NCBI GenBank assembly: GCA_012689325.1
Contig: JAAYEA010000376.1
Span: 1-43,193, forward strand
Direction: 5' to 3'
DNA length: 43,193 bases
From: Chloroflexota bacterium
GTDB taxonomy: Bacteria > Chloroflexota > Anaerolineae > JAAYEA01
In this document: piece after piece, positions 32,477 through 40,724 of the stretch
Position numbering within the stretch: the stretch's first letter is position 1
Layout of the letters: every line of letters begins with the position of its first letter
The notes under the pieces: generated by a model
What the model saw: the letters and a program-made list of their open reading frames with translations, nothing else
The model's database searches: none
What the model was told of the DNA's origin: nothing
Position numbers and translations under genes: made by a program

Positions 32477-32505
32477 ATTGTATCATACTACGGTGCTCAA
32501 GTCAA
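32477..32505 (-). promoter_or_regulatory. Promoter of the sigma/anti-sigma operon
   Basis: Minus strand TTGACT (32505-32500), 17 bp, TACAAT (32482-32477) preceded by TGA (extended -10). The hexamers fit the housekeeping sigma factor rather than a typical ECF promoter. The mRNA would begin about 230 nt before the TTG start. Confidence 0.65.
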
Positions 32506-32551
32506 AGATAATCGGTTAACAAGCGCGGCTATCGCGCCCAGCAGTGCGTTT

Positions 32552-32580
32552 TTGCATCGCTTGACGATAGGCCCTATAAT
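32552..32580 (+). promoter_or_regulatory. Promoter of the XPB-partner-like operon
   Basis: TTGCAT (32552-32557), 17 bp, and a perfect TATAAT (32575-32580). The transcript would begin about 30 nt before the ATG at 32619. Confidence 0.6.
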
Positions 32581-32618
32581 GATACGATGTAGTAGTGCGT
32601 ATTGGTAGGTGAAACAGG

Positions 32619-34538
32619 ATGATCTTGCCCGACGAAATGTTCATGGAGGGCCTGGAGGAAAAAGCCAGGTCCGATCGGCATCCCGCAGCCTGGCGTGAGG
32701 TGATGCGCTGGCTGGAGGAGCGCTCTGTCCAAGAGCTGCGCCAGCTCGCCCAAGTGCGCGGCGCGTCGCCCCATGCCACGCGCAAAGTAGAGCTTGTCGC
32801 CGAGCTGGTGGGCTTGCTGACCAATCGGGAAAGCGTGGAGCGCGCCATCGCGGAGGTGAGCGAAGCCGAGCTGGCCACCCTGCAGATGGTCTATCTGCTG
32901 GCCACGGAGGAAGGGCTCTCCCGGCAAGAGGTTCAAAAGGCCCTCCTGGCCTGGTATGGCCCCCTGGTGGCCAAGGATGCGACAGCCCACCTGGAGAACC
33001 TGCGCTCTCGGGCCCTTCTCTTTGGCACGCCCGATGCCGCTGGGGCCACCGCCCGTTTCCAGCTGCCGAAAGCGGTGGCCGCCTGCCTTCACTCCCTCCG
33101 CAAACCCATCGAATCGCTGACGCTCTCGGAAGATAGCCAGACCCGCCATTTGCCCACCTCGCTCTTGCTCGAAGCCATCCTGGCGCTATGGCAATACACC
33201 AAAGAAAGCGCCATGCGCATACGGGGCCTGAGCATGGCCTCATCAGGCCAGCCGCAGGAACCGGGAGAGTATAGCGAACAGCCCAACCTGAACCGATGGC
33301 TGGAAGAACAACAGCGCGGGCAAGAGATCGACAACGACGAGTTGTACGTCGATATCCCCCTCCCTGCCCACGGTCTGGAGCCCGCCGACCTGAGCGAGCT
33401 GGCCCGGGCAACGGGCTGCCCGCCCGAGATGATCGAGTTCATTTGCGCGCTGCTGCTCGAGATGGGCTTGGTGACCCTCGCCGCCGACGAGCTTCAGGTC
33501 AACGAGCTGGCCATGGAACGCTATCGCCGGCACGGCGAGGTGCAAAAGCTCCAGGCATTGACCCTGGCCTGGTTGGGGACCTCGCGGTGGAGCGAGCTGC
33601 GCCTGGCCGCGGGACGCATGCAGGCCCGCTTGCAGCGCCATATCCGCGCCCAAGAGGTCGGGTACCGCCAGATCAGCCAGGATATCTCGCACACCCGTCA
33701 GTTCATCGCCCGGCTCCTGAGCCTGCTGGACAAGAACCGCTGGTATAGCCTGGACTCTTTGCTGGAGGCCATCGGGCAACTGTGCCCCGATCTGGCCTGC
33801 CTCGCCCAGAGCCAGGTCGCGCTGTTGCCCCGGTGGCGGCTGGCAGGTCCCGAGGCCAAGCCGATTGCCCATACCAATGCGGCGGCGTGGCGCCAAAGTT
33901 ACGGCCAGATCGTGGCCGCCACGGTAGAGGGGCCCCTGGCCTGGCTGGGATGCGTGAGCCTGGCCTATCGCGATGGCGAGCTCGTGGCCTTCCAGTTGAA
34001 CGGGCTCGGCCAATACGTGCTGGGGCGCTTCCCCCGCGCCCTCTCCAGCGGCGGCGATATGCGCCCGCTGACCGTCGCCGAGGACCTGACCATCAGCGTG
34101 CAGTTGGGGCGCGTGGATGCCGAGATCCACGACTTTCTGGGGCAATTCACCGACCTCGTCGAAGCCGAGTCCGACATCTTTCGGTATCGCATCTCGCCTC
34201 AGCAGCTCAACCAGGCGCTGGAAAGCGGGATCACGCTCCAGGGTATCCTCTCCTTTCTCGAACGGGTGAGCGGCGCGGCGCTGCCCGATAGCGCCAAACG
34301 CAAGCTGACCGAATGGTGCGATTCCTATGGCTCGGTTCGCCTTTATGAAGGGCTGACGGTCATCGAGTTCGCCGATGACTATGCCCTTCGGGAGCTGATG
34401 AACACCACCTCCCTGGCGGACCACCTGATCTACCAGCTCTCACCGCGCATGGTGGTGATCGAGCCGGACTCCCTGGAGGCCCTCATGTCCGAGATGGTCA
34501 AGAAGGGGTACACTCCCAAAGTCGAGGAGGCGCCCTGA
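32619..34538 (+). CDS. SAP-like plus XPB/Ssl2 N-terminal-like (Helicase_C_3) protein
   Basis: A 639-residue cytoplasmic protein. Residues about 35-68 fit the SAP DNA-binding pattern (SVQELRQLAQVRG...RKVELVAEL). A winged-helix-like middle part and a C-terminal region at about 482-632 resemble PF13625 (helicase XPB/Ssl2 N-terminal domain): ISVQLGRVDAEIHDFL, YRISPQQLNQALESG and GILSFLERVSGAALP. It is a diverged paralogue of the next gene: both also share an AWLGCVSLAY / HWLGVVSLGW block followed by VAFQLNGLGQYVLG / VAFRVTPIGAQILG. No Walker motif is present. AGGTG lies 7 nt upstream of the ATG, and the stop overlaps the next start (TGATG). Confidence 0.75.
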   Translation: MILPDEMFMEGLEEKARSDRHPAAWREVMRWLEERSVQELRQLAQVRGASPHATRKVELVAELVGLLTNRESVERAIAEVSEAELATLQMVYLLATEEGLSRQEVQKALLAWYGPLVAKDATAHLENLRSRALLFGTPDAAGATARFQLPKAVAACLHSLRKPIESLTLSEDSQTRHLPTSLLLEAILALWQYTKESAMRIRGLSMASSGQPQEPGEYSEQPNLNRWLEEQQRGQEIDNDELYVDIPLPAHGLEPADLSELARATGCPPEMIEFICALLLEMGLVTLAADELQVNELAMERYRRHGEVQKLQALTLAWLGTSRWSELRLAAGRMQARLQRHIRAQEVGYRQISQDISHTRQFIARLLSLLDKNRWYSLDSLLEAIGQLCPDLACLAQSQVALLPRWRLAGPEAKPIAHTNAAAWRQSYGQIVAATVEGPLAWLGCVSLAYRDGELVAFQLNGLGQYVLGRFPRALSSGGDMRPLTVAEDLTISVQLGRVDAEIHDFLGQFTDLVEAESDIFRYRISPQQLNQALESGITLQGILSFLERVSGAALPDSAKRKLTEWCDSYGSVRLYEGLTVIEFADDYALRELMNTTSLADHLIYQLSPRMVVIEPDSLEALMSEMVKKGYTPKVEEAP

Positions 34539-36796
34539 TGAGTTCAGCGCTGGAGGACCTGCTCCGGAGCTATAGCCCCAACGCCCAGCAGACCATCGCC
34601 AAGATGAACGGTCTGGATCCCGAGGCCCTGCCAGGTACGCCAGATCATGTGCGCGTCCTGGCGCAGGCGCTGGCGCGCCCGGAGCGGATCGAGCGCGTCC
34701 TGTCCGATCTGGATGGCGTGGAGCGGTTGGTGCTGGAGCGCCTGCTGCTTCAGAACGGACAGGCCAAAACCGACCTGTTGCGCCAGGAGCTGTTGCAGAG
34801 CGGCTTCATCCCCGAGTCACCCTCGGCGAAATACGTCGGCTCGCCTTACCGCCAGCTTCCGCGCTACTTTGAGGATGTCCTGGCTCGCCTGGCCGCCCTG
34901 GGTCTGGTCCTCTCCACCGGCGACAGCGAGCACAACGACCTCGCCGAGCCTGCCGAGCTCAGCCCTAGCGCCAGGGTGCTGATCCCCGACGAGATCCGCC
35001 GGACCCTGCCCTCCTCGCCCACGTGGCTGCCCACCCTGCCGCCTGACGGCCTCTCCCAGATCGTCGAGGGCGCGCCCGACGAGTTCCAACGTGACCTGTT
35101 TCTCTTCTGGAGCTATGCCAATAGCCATCAGATGGTGCTAACCTCGCGCGGATGGATTCCCAAACGGCATTGGACGCACCTTAACGAGGAGTTCAGGTAC
35201 AAGGAAAGCCTGCGCGGGCTCCGCAACGAAGGAGAGACCGGCCGCTTTGGTTTCTTGCACATCCTCATGGAAGAGATGGGCCTTTTGCAGCAGGCGGAAC
35301 GCGAGCTCAAGCCCGCACCCAACTCGCGCGAATTCCTGGCCCTGAGCCTGCGAGCGCGCACCGAGCGCGCCTTGCGAGCCTGGTTAAGGGCCTCGGCCTG
35401 GAACGAGTTGTCGCGCATCCAGGAGCTTTCCAGCAACTCGCCGCGCCCGCCCAGCAGCCGCCTGACCTCCGCCCTCAAAGGCGCGCGGCAATTCGTCGCG
35501 GGGCTGCTGCGGCATGCCCCTCCCGACCAGTGGGTCTCCTTAAAGGGCTTTATCGAGCGCGCCAGGGCAGTCAATGACGAGTTTTTGCTGCCGCGCTACC
35601 ATAGCTACTATGGCTTCCACAACCCCTATCATGGCCACGGCAACGCCGTCTCTTGGGAGTTCCCCGCCTTTGACGAAGCCAAGGGCTGGGACCTGGTCGA
35701 GGCGCGCCTGATCGCCAATATGCTGCAAGAGCCGCTGCATTGGCTGGGCGTGGTCTCGCTCGGCTGGGCCGCCAACGAGCCGGTCGCCTTTCGCGTGACC
35801 CCCATCGGCGCGCAGATTCTCGGCATCAGCTCGCCGCAGCCCGAGCAGGCGCCGGAGCGCCGTATCATCGTGCAGCCCAACTTTCAGATCTTTGCGCTGG
35901 ATCCGATCAGCGACTATACCCTGTCCCTGCTGGACGAATTCGCCGAGCGGGTCAAAAGCGAGCGGGTGTTCGAGTACCAGCTCTCCCGCGAGTCGGTCTA
36001 TGAGGCGCAGCAAAAGGGGGTGACCGCGGCCCAGATCGCAGCGTTCCTGGATCGCGAGAGCAACACCCCCGTGCCGCAGAATGTCAAGATGACCCTGCAC
36101 GAGTGGGGGCGCTACCACGAGCGCATCGTCTTTTACCAGGGCGTCGCCCTCTGCCAGGTGGCGGAACCGGACATCCTGGACCGCATCCTCAACGATCCGC
36201 GGGTATCCGCGCACCTAGCCGCCCGCATCTCCCCGACGACCGCGATGGCGCGGGGCAGCGGCGCGGGCTTGCAGGGGCTGCGCAAAGCCCTGCACGGCAA
36301 GGGGATCCTGTCCACTTCAACCAGGTCGATGCCGCCCTATGCCGTGCAACCAGATGGGCGCATCCGCTTCCGGCACCGCGTCCCGGATTTCCACATCCTG
36401 CACCAGTTGGCGCCCTTTACCCTGGAGCGGGATGGCGACCTGCGCATCACGGAGGAGGCGGTGGCCAAAGCGGCCTCCACGGGATGGACGGCCGCCAGGA
36501 TCATCCAGACCCTTTCCGCGCAACAGCAAGAGGCCTTGCCCCTCGATGTGGTATCCAAAATCAAGGTATGGGGCAAGCACTATGGGGATGCTGCCATCAG
36601 CAAGGTGACGCTGGTGCAGTTCAAAAGCGCGGATATCCTGCGCGAGTTGGCCGAGGACCTGGAGATCGGCCCGCTGATCGTGCCGTTTTCGCCCACGGGC
36701 GCGCTGGCCATCGTCCGCGACGAGAACGTGGATGCGCTTCGTGCCGCCCTGCGCCAGCGGGGCATGGGCCTGGATAGCCAACTCCGCTCCGGCTGA
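34538..36796 (+). CDS. Helicase-associated (XPB-partner-like, PF13625) protein
   Basis: A 752-residue protein in the size range of the actinobacterial helicase-associated proteins encoded beside XPB (for example Rv0862c with Rv0861c). Two copies of the XPB-N-like fold are suggested. One is at about 440-560 (IIVQPNFQIFALDP, YQLSRESVYEAQQKG, IAAFLDRES...VPQNVK). The other is at about 603-735 (DLRITEEAVAKAASTG and a closing IVPFSPTGALAIVRD). No ATPase motif is seen. Its ATG overlaps the preceding stop by one base, so the two paralogues are made together and may form a heterodimer. A DNA-repair or DNA-remodelling role is inferred only from the family. Confidence 0.78.
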   Translation: MSSALEDLLRSYSPNAQQTIAKMNGLDPEALPGTPDHVRVLAQALARPERIERVLSDLDGVERLVLERLLLQNGQAKTDLLRQELLQSGFIPESPSAKYVGSPYRQLPRYFEDVLARLAALGLVLSTGDSEHNDLAEPAELSPSARVLIPDEIRRTLPSSPTWLPTLPPDGLSQIVEGAPDEFQRDLFLFWSYANSHQMVLTSRGWIPKRHWTHLNEEFRYKESLRGLRNEGETGRFGFLHILMEEMGLLQQAERELKPAPNSREFLALSLRARTERALRAWLRASAWNELSRIQELSSNSPRPPSSRLTSALKGARQFVAGLLRHAPPDQWVSLKGFIERARAVNDEFLLPRYHSYYGFHNPYHGHGNAVSWEFPAFDEAKGWDLVEARLIANMLQEPLHWLGVVSLGWAANEPVAFRVTPIGAQILGISSPQPEQAPERRIIVQPNFQIFALDPISDYTLSLLDEFAERVKSERVFEYQLSRESVYEAQQKGVTAAQIAAFLDRESNTPVPQNVKMTLHEWGRYHERIVFYQGVALCQVAEPDILDRILNDPRVSAHLAARISPTTAMARGSGAGLQGLRKALHGKGILSTSTRSMPPYAVQPDGRIRFRHRVPDFHILHQLAPFTLERDGDLRITEEAVAKAASTGWTAARIIQTLSAQQQEALPLDVVSKIKVWGKHYGDAAISKVTLVQFKSADILRELAEDLEIGPLIVPFSPTGALAIVRDENVDALRAALRQRGMGLDSQLRSG

Positions 36797-36826
36797 TTTG
36801 GCGCGGCTCCGCGCCGCCCTTAGCAC

Positions 36827-36855
36827 TTGCTTCGGCACCCCAACGATGTTACAAT
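36827..36855 (+). promoter_or_regulatory. Promoter of the AlbA/HEAT membrane protein
   Basis: TTGCTT (36827-36832), 17 bp, TACAAT (36850-36855) with TGT in front of the -10 (extended -10). The predicted start is near 36862, leaving a leader of about 115 nt. A small GC stem at 36799-36814 precedes it, just after the previous stop. Confidence 0.6.
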
Positions 36856-36861
36856 CCCGCC

Positions 36862-36908
36862 AGAGCCTGCTTGGGCTCTCGAGAACGGTTGGCCAGAGAC
36901 GGCTGGCC
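36862..36908 (+). promoter_or_regulatory. Two consecutive hairpins in the 5' leader
   Basis: AGAGCC (36862-36867) pairs with GGCTCT (36874-36879), and GGCCAG (36891-36896) pairs with CTGGCC (36903-36908); the second stem extends by T-G and T-A pairs. No poly-U follows. They lie at the start of the predicted transcript and could stabilise it or control translation. Confidence 0.45.
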
Positions 36909-36976
36909 GATCCCATACCTCACCGGCCAAGACGGCGCAGGGCCGAGCAAACCACCATTGGGAGGCAGGTTAAGAG

Positions 36977-39900
36977 ATGACGTCCCCCGAATCGCTCAAC
37001 CAGATTCTGGATGCAGGCCCTCGACCAGGCGTCGTTTTTCTACCCACCCTCGACCTGGATGACGTCCCGCGAGTCGATGCCGAGCGCGATATCACGCCAT
37101 CCACCCTAAAGCAGGCCCGTGAAGCCACGCTGGCCATGCGGATCATGGCGCTGGCCAATGGCCCCAGCGGATGGGGAGACCGGCGCTACCTGATCCTCGG
37201 CGCCCGCCCCACGGGCGAACTCGTGGGCCTGGCCGAAGGGGCGCTCAGCAACGACATGGTGCAACGGATCGCCCAGCGCTATTGCGACCCACTGGTCCTT
37301 TGCTACTATCAGGAGCAGCGCACGCGAGGCCAGCGGGTGGGCATGGTGGTCATCTCGGATAGTCCGGCGAAACCCTTCCGCTTCGCCGAGGATGTTAGCT
37401 ATCAGCAGGGCGGGCGCGCCAAGCCGGCCTACCGGCGCGGCGAGATCTGGCTGCAGGCGGCCGACCAGGCCCGCGAGGCCACCGCGGACGAGATCGTGGC
37501 GATCAAACTCGACGCGGCGCGGGTCAAGGCCGCGCGCGGGTCGTCCCTCGTCGCCGCGGGCGACCAGGCCGACGAAGCGATAGACGCCGCCGCATGGCAG
37601 CCGCGCCGGGGCCTCTCGCTCATCACCGACGAGTCGCCCGCCATCGAGATGAACCCCGCCGTGCAGGAAGCGCTGGCGCGCACGATCCTCGAGCAGCGCG
37701 TGCTCGTCCTGTGCGGCCCGCGGCAGGAGACCTGCGCGATTGCAGAACACCTCGCCCGGCAACTGGGTCGCGAGCTGGACAACCCCGTGTACCGCGCCGC
37801 GTCCGAGGCCACCTCCTCCGAGTTCTTGTCCGCGGTGGCAACCCGGCAGCGGTTGGTGGCCCTGGCTTGCGAGACGGCGCCGCGCGAATGGCGAGGCGCC
37901 CTGGCCGAACTGCAACGCCTCGCCCAGCGCCAGGATGCTTTCATCCTGCTGGCGTCCGGCGCCCCGGCCAGCGCATGGCGGATTTCGCCGGACCTGCAGC
38001 CCAGCCTGGTGGACCTGGCCACCCAATCAGCCTACACGCAAGAGGCCCTGGCCGAGCTGGCGCAGGCTCAGATCGTCCCGGGGATTCCCAGCCAGGCCCT
38101 GGCCGGCCAGAGCGTGGAGGCCGTCACGGCGCCGTTGGGCAGCCCGGAAGCCATCGGCCGCCTGGCCGAGATCACCGGGCGCGCTCCGCTGCGCAGCCCA
38201 GCGCAACTGGAGGACGCCGTCGCCTTGGCCGCCGACCCGCTCCGCGACGCCGTGGAGTGGTTCTGGGCGCTCGACTATCACCAGCGCTACTTTGTCCTGG
38301 CGGTCTGCCTGCTGGGCAACCTGCCCGCCACGACCTTTTGGCGCTACTATGAGCAGCTCGCCGCCGAAAGCTGGCGCACCCGCGAGCCGACCTTGCGAGC
38401 CCTCCCCGGCCTCGATCACCTCCTGAGACGGCACCTGCAGGAGGACCTGAGCTTCCGGTACCCGGAGGCCAGGGAGGCGATCCTCGCCGAGGCGCTGCGC
38501 CGCTACACCCGTCCCCTGGTCTGGGCCCTGCCCAACCTGCGGGACATCATCGTCCAGCTCGGCGAAAATGTCCTGCATGCGGACACGGCGCCGACGCGAG
38601 CGGCCCGCCAAAACGTGGCCGAGGCCCTGGGCGCGCTGGCGCTTAGCGATTGGGAGGCCGTGCTGCCGGTCTTGCAGCGTTGGGCGACCCAGCGCGTTCC
38701 CGAGACGCGGCTGGTCGCCTCGCGGACGCTGGCGCGCGCCATCGCCGAGGGCGATGCCGGATTCACGGAGCGCGTGCTGGCCGTGCTCGACGGCTGGACC
38801 AACAATGTGGCCCTGGAGGCCGGCTGGGCGGCGCCCCGACAGGCCTACCGCGTCCGCTGGACGGCCGCCTGGGCGCTGGGGCAGGCTTGGCGCTATCTGG
38901 AATCGGAGGCGGCGCGGGTCGCCGCGCTGGCTCCCCTCTGGACCCTGGCGCGCGACACGGACCCCCGGGTGCGGCAGGGCGTGGCGCAGGCCATCGCCTC
39001 GCTCGCGCCCCTGGGCTTCCAGGACCTGGCGGGCATCCTGGGCTACCTGGCCGACGACCTGAGCAAGCCGGTGCGCTCTCACGTGGCTGCCGCCATGGGC
39101 GCCTACGCCGCGGCCGCGCCCCAAGAGACGCCAAGTATCCTGCGCGGCTGGGCTAGCGAGCCGGACACGCTGCGGCGCTGGACAGCCGCCGCGAGCCTGC
39201 TCCAATCCTGCAACCAAGGCCAGCCCTGCGACGAGCTCCTGGCCCTGGCCCCGCAGAACCCTGCGGGAGAGGACATCGTCGCGGAGATACTGACCGAGGT
39301 CGGCGAGACCCCGGGGGTCGCGCCGGAGGCCCTCGCGCCGCTGCTGGAGCGAACCGCCCAACAGGACCACCCCGCCGCTCGTTCCTGGACTGGGGCTGCC
39401 TTGCAGGCCCTGGCGCAATCGCCTGAGAAGCGTCCCGCGGCCCAAAAGCTGGTGGAAGGCTGGCGCTCCGCCAGCGACCCCGCGCTGGCCGCGGCAGCCG
39501 TCGAGTGGGATCGGCTCCTTAAGCAAGCGCCCTTCCGGCCGGTCCGCGCGCCAGTTCAGCCAGCAACGCCGCTGGATACCGCCCTGGAAGAGCTGGAAAC
39601 GGAGCAACCCGCCCCGGCCGCCGCCCCGCTGCGCATCGAGGAGCGCGCCAAAGAGCCCGCCGCGGAACCGGCGGTGGTTCAGGGCCCCCGTCGCTGGCTG
39701 CGACAGGCTTCGCTGGAGGCCGAGAAGGCCCAGAGCCGCTACAGGCTCTTGGCCAATATCGCGCGCGGCCTGTTGCGCGCGGCGGCCATGGCGGGCATGA
39801 CCTACGCAGTGCTTCGGCGATTCCCGTACTATGACGACCAATGGCTTCCCGTGCTGGTCCTCGCCGTCCTGGCGCTGGGATATGCCAAACCAGCGCTCGG

Positions 39901-40717
39901 CACAGCCCTGGGGGCCGTGATCGCCCTCCTCCCGCTGCTCTATCACGCGCCGGCGCTGGCGCTGGGGGTCGTGGTGTTCGGGGCCATCCTGTTCGCCCTA
40001 TCCGGCTCCCTGGGCGAAGAACACCTGCTGGAGAAACGGCTGGCCGTGTTGGCCTTCCCCATGCTGGTGGTGACGCCATGGGCGCTGTTGCTCCCCTTCC
40101 TGGCGGGCAGCCTCTTCCGCAAGCGCGCGGCCTGGGTGGTGGTGGCGGGGATACTGCTGGCCATCGTCGTGGGGGTGGCCCTGGGGCAGGACGCGATGGG
40201 AACCTATCTGGTGACCGGCGTCGCGCCCACGGAGAGCTTGGTGCTGGAGCGCGCCGCGCCGGAACGATGGCAGTCGCTGGGGTGGCTGCTCGACTTGGAC
40301 ATGTTCAAGATGGCTGGAACCGGCCTGCTTGCGCTGGCGCGGCAACTCGTCGACGCTTTTATCACCACCCCGCTGCCGCTGGTCCAGCTCGCCCTCTGGG
40401 GGCTGGTGGCCTGGCTGGCTGGCTGGGGAGCCAGCCAACCCCGGGTCAAGACGGGCGGGCCGTTGATCGCCCTGGCCGCCCTGCTCATGATCGCTTGCTA
40501 CAGTTTTGTCTTTCCCGAGCTGCTGAGCTGGGAGCTGCCTTTCGGGACGGGCGGGACCATGAACGGGCGGATCGTGCTGGGCGCCCTGGCGGCGCTGCTG
40601 ATCGCCTTCGGCTGGCCCTGGGCGCGCGCGACTCTTGGGCAAGCGAGAACCTGGGAGATGCTGCGACGTTACCTGACCGACGGAAAGGACTGGCTGGTTT
40701 CCGCCCTGCGCAAGTAG
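36977..40717 (+). CDS. Schlafen/AlbA_2-like, degenerate NTPase, HEAT-repeat and polytopic membrane fusion protein
   Basis: A 1246-residue protein of unusual layout. Residues about 45-180 resemble the Schlafen AlbA_2 domain: MRIMALANGPSGWGDRRY, LILGARPTGELVGLAEG, and the late AYRRGEIWLQAADQA with ATADEIV. Residues 225-400 look like a STAND/NTPase core whose P-loop is decayed: VLVLCGPRQETCA has no G-K-S/T. Helical pairs at about 500-850 (for example DTDPRVRQGVAQAIASLAPLG, KPVRSHVAAAMGAYA) are HEAT-like. After a Pro/Ala/Glu linker, about 925-1215 holds some eight membrane helices; the N-terminal domains would be cytoplasmic. GGAGG lies 11 nt before the ATG. Its stop is 7 nt from the convergent penicillin-binding-protein gene. 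Function unknown; nucleic-acid sensing at the membrane is a hypothesis. Confidence 0.75.
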   Translation: MTSPESLNQILDAGPRPGVVFLPTLDLDDVPRVDAERDITPSTLKQAREATLAMRIMALANGPSGWGDRRYLILGARPTGELVGLAEGALSNDMVQRIAQRYCDPLVLCYYQEQRTRGQRVGMVVISDSPAKPFRFAEDVSYQQGGRAKPAYRRGEIWLQAADQAREATADEIVAIKLDAARVKAARGSSLVAAGDQADEAIDAAAWQPRRGLSLITDESPAIEMNPAVQEALARTILEQRVLVLCGPRQETCAIAEHLARQLGRELDNPVYRAASEATSSEFLSAVATRQRLVALACETAPREWRGALAELQRLAQRQDAFILLASGAPASAWRISPDLQPSLVDLATQSAYTQEALAELAQAQIVPGIPSQALAGQSVEAVTAPLGSPEAIGRLAEITGRAPLRSPAQLEDAVALAADPLRDAVEWFWALDYHQRYFVLAVCLLGNLPATTFWRYYEQLAAESWRTREPTLRALPGLDHLLRRHLQEDLSFRYPEAREAILAEALRRYTRPLVWALPNLRDIIVQLGENVLHADTAPTRAARQNVAEALGALALSDWEAVLPVLQRWATQRVPETRLVASRTLARAIAEGDAGFTERVLAVLDGWTNNVALEAGWAAPRQAYRVRWTAAWALGQAWRYLESEAARVAALAPLWTLARDTDPRVRQGVAQAIASLAPLGFQDLAGILGYLADDLSKPVRSHVAAAMGAYAAAAPQETPSILRGWASEPDTLRRWTAAASLLQSCNQGQPCDELLALAPQNPAGEDIVAEILTEVGETPGVAPEALAPLLERTAQQDHPAARSWTGAALQALAQSPEKRPAAQKLVEGWRSASDPALAAAAVEWDRLLKQAPFRPVRAPVQPATPLDTALEELETEQPAPAAAPLRIEERAKEPAAEPAVVQGPRRWLRQASLEAEKAQSRYRLLANIARGLLRAAAMAGMTYAVLRRFPYYDDQWLPVLVLAVLALGYAKPALGTALGAVIALLPLLYHAPALALGVVVFGAILFALSGSLGEEHLLEKRLAVLAFPMLVVTPWALLLPFLAGSLFRKRAAWVVVAGILLAIVVGVALGQDAMGTYLVTGVAPTESLVLERAAPERWQSLGWLLDLDMFKMAGTGLLALARQLVDAFITTPLPLVQLALWGLVAWLAGWGASQPRVKTGGPLIALAALLMIACYSFVFPELLSWELPFGTGGTMNGRIVLGALAALLIAFGWPWARATLGQARTWEMLRRYLTDGKDWLVSALRK

Positions 40718-40724
40718 CGCCGCC

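Larger units (their letters stand above)
32241..32618. other. Divergent intergenic region between sigma gene and XPB-partner-like operon
   Basis: This 378-bp gap is the only long non-coding stretch. It holds a leftward sigma-A-like promoter (32477-32505), a rightward one (32552-32580) and the long untranslated leader of the sigma gene (about 32241-32470). The leader is GC-rich and contains two copies of the self-complementary GCCGGC that could pair (near 32400-32415). Short open frames exist, but none has a ribosome-binding site and a recognisable product. Confidence 0.6.

Noticed and set aside
32256-32486. Small 76-codon frame in the sigma leader
   Set aside because: Its ATG lies in the -10 box, so it would not be on the transcript; product not recognisable.
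38027-39946. Minus-strand frame over the HEAT-repeat region
   Set aside because: Shadow of the GC-rich coding strand, no motif.
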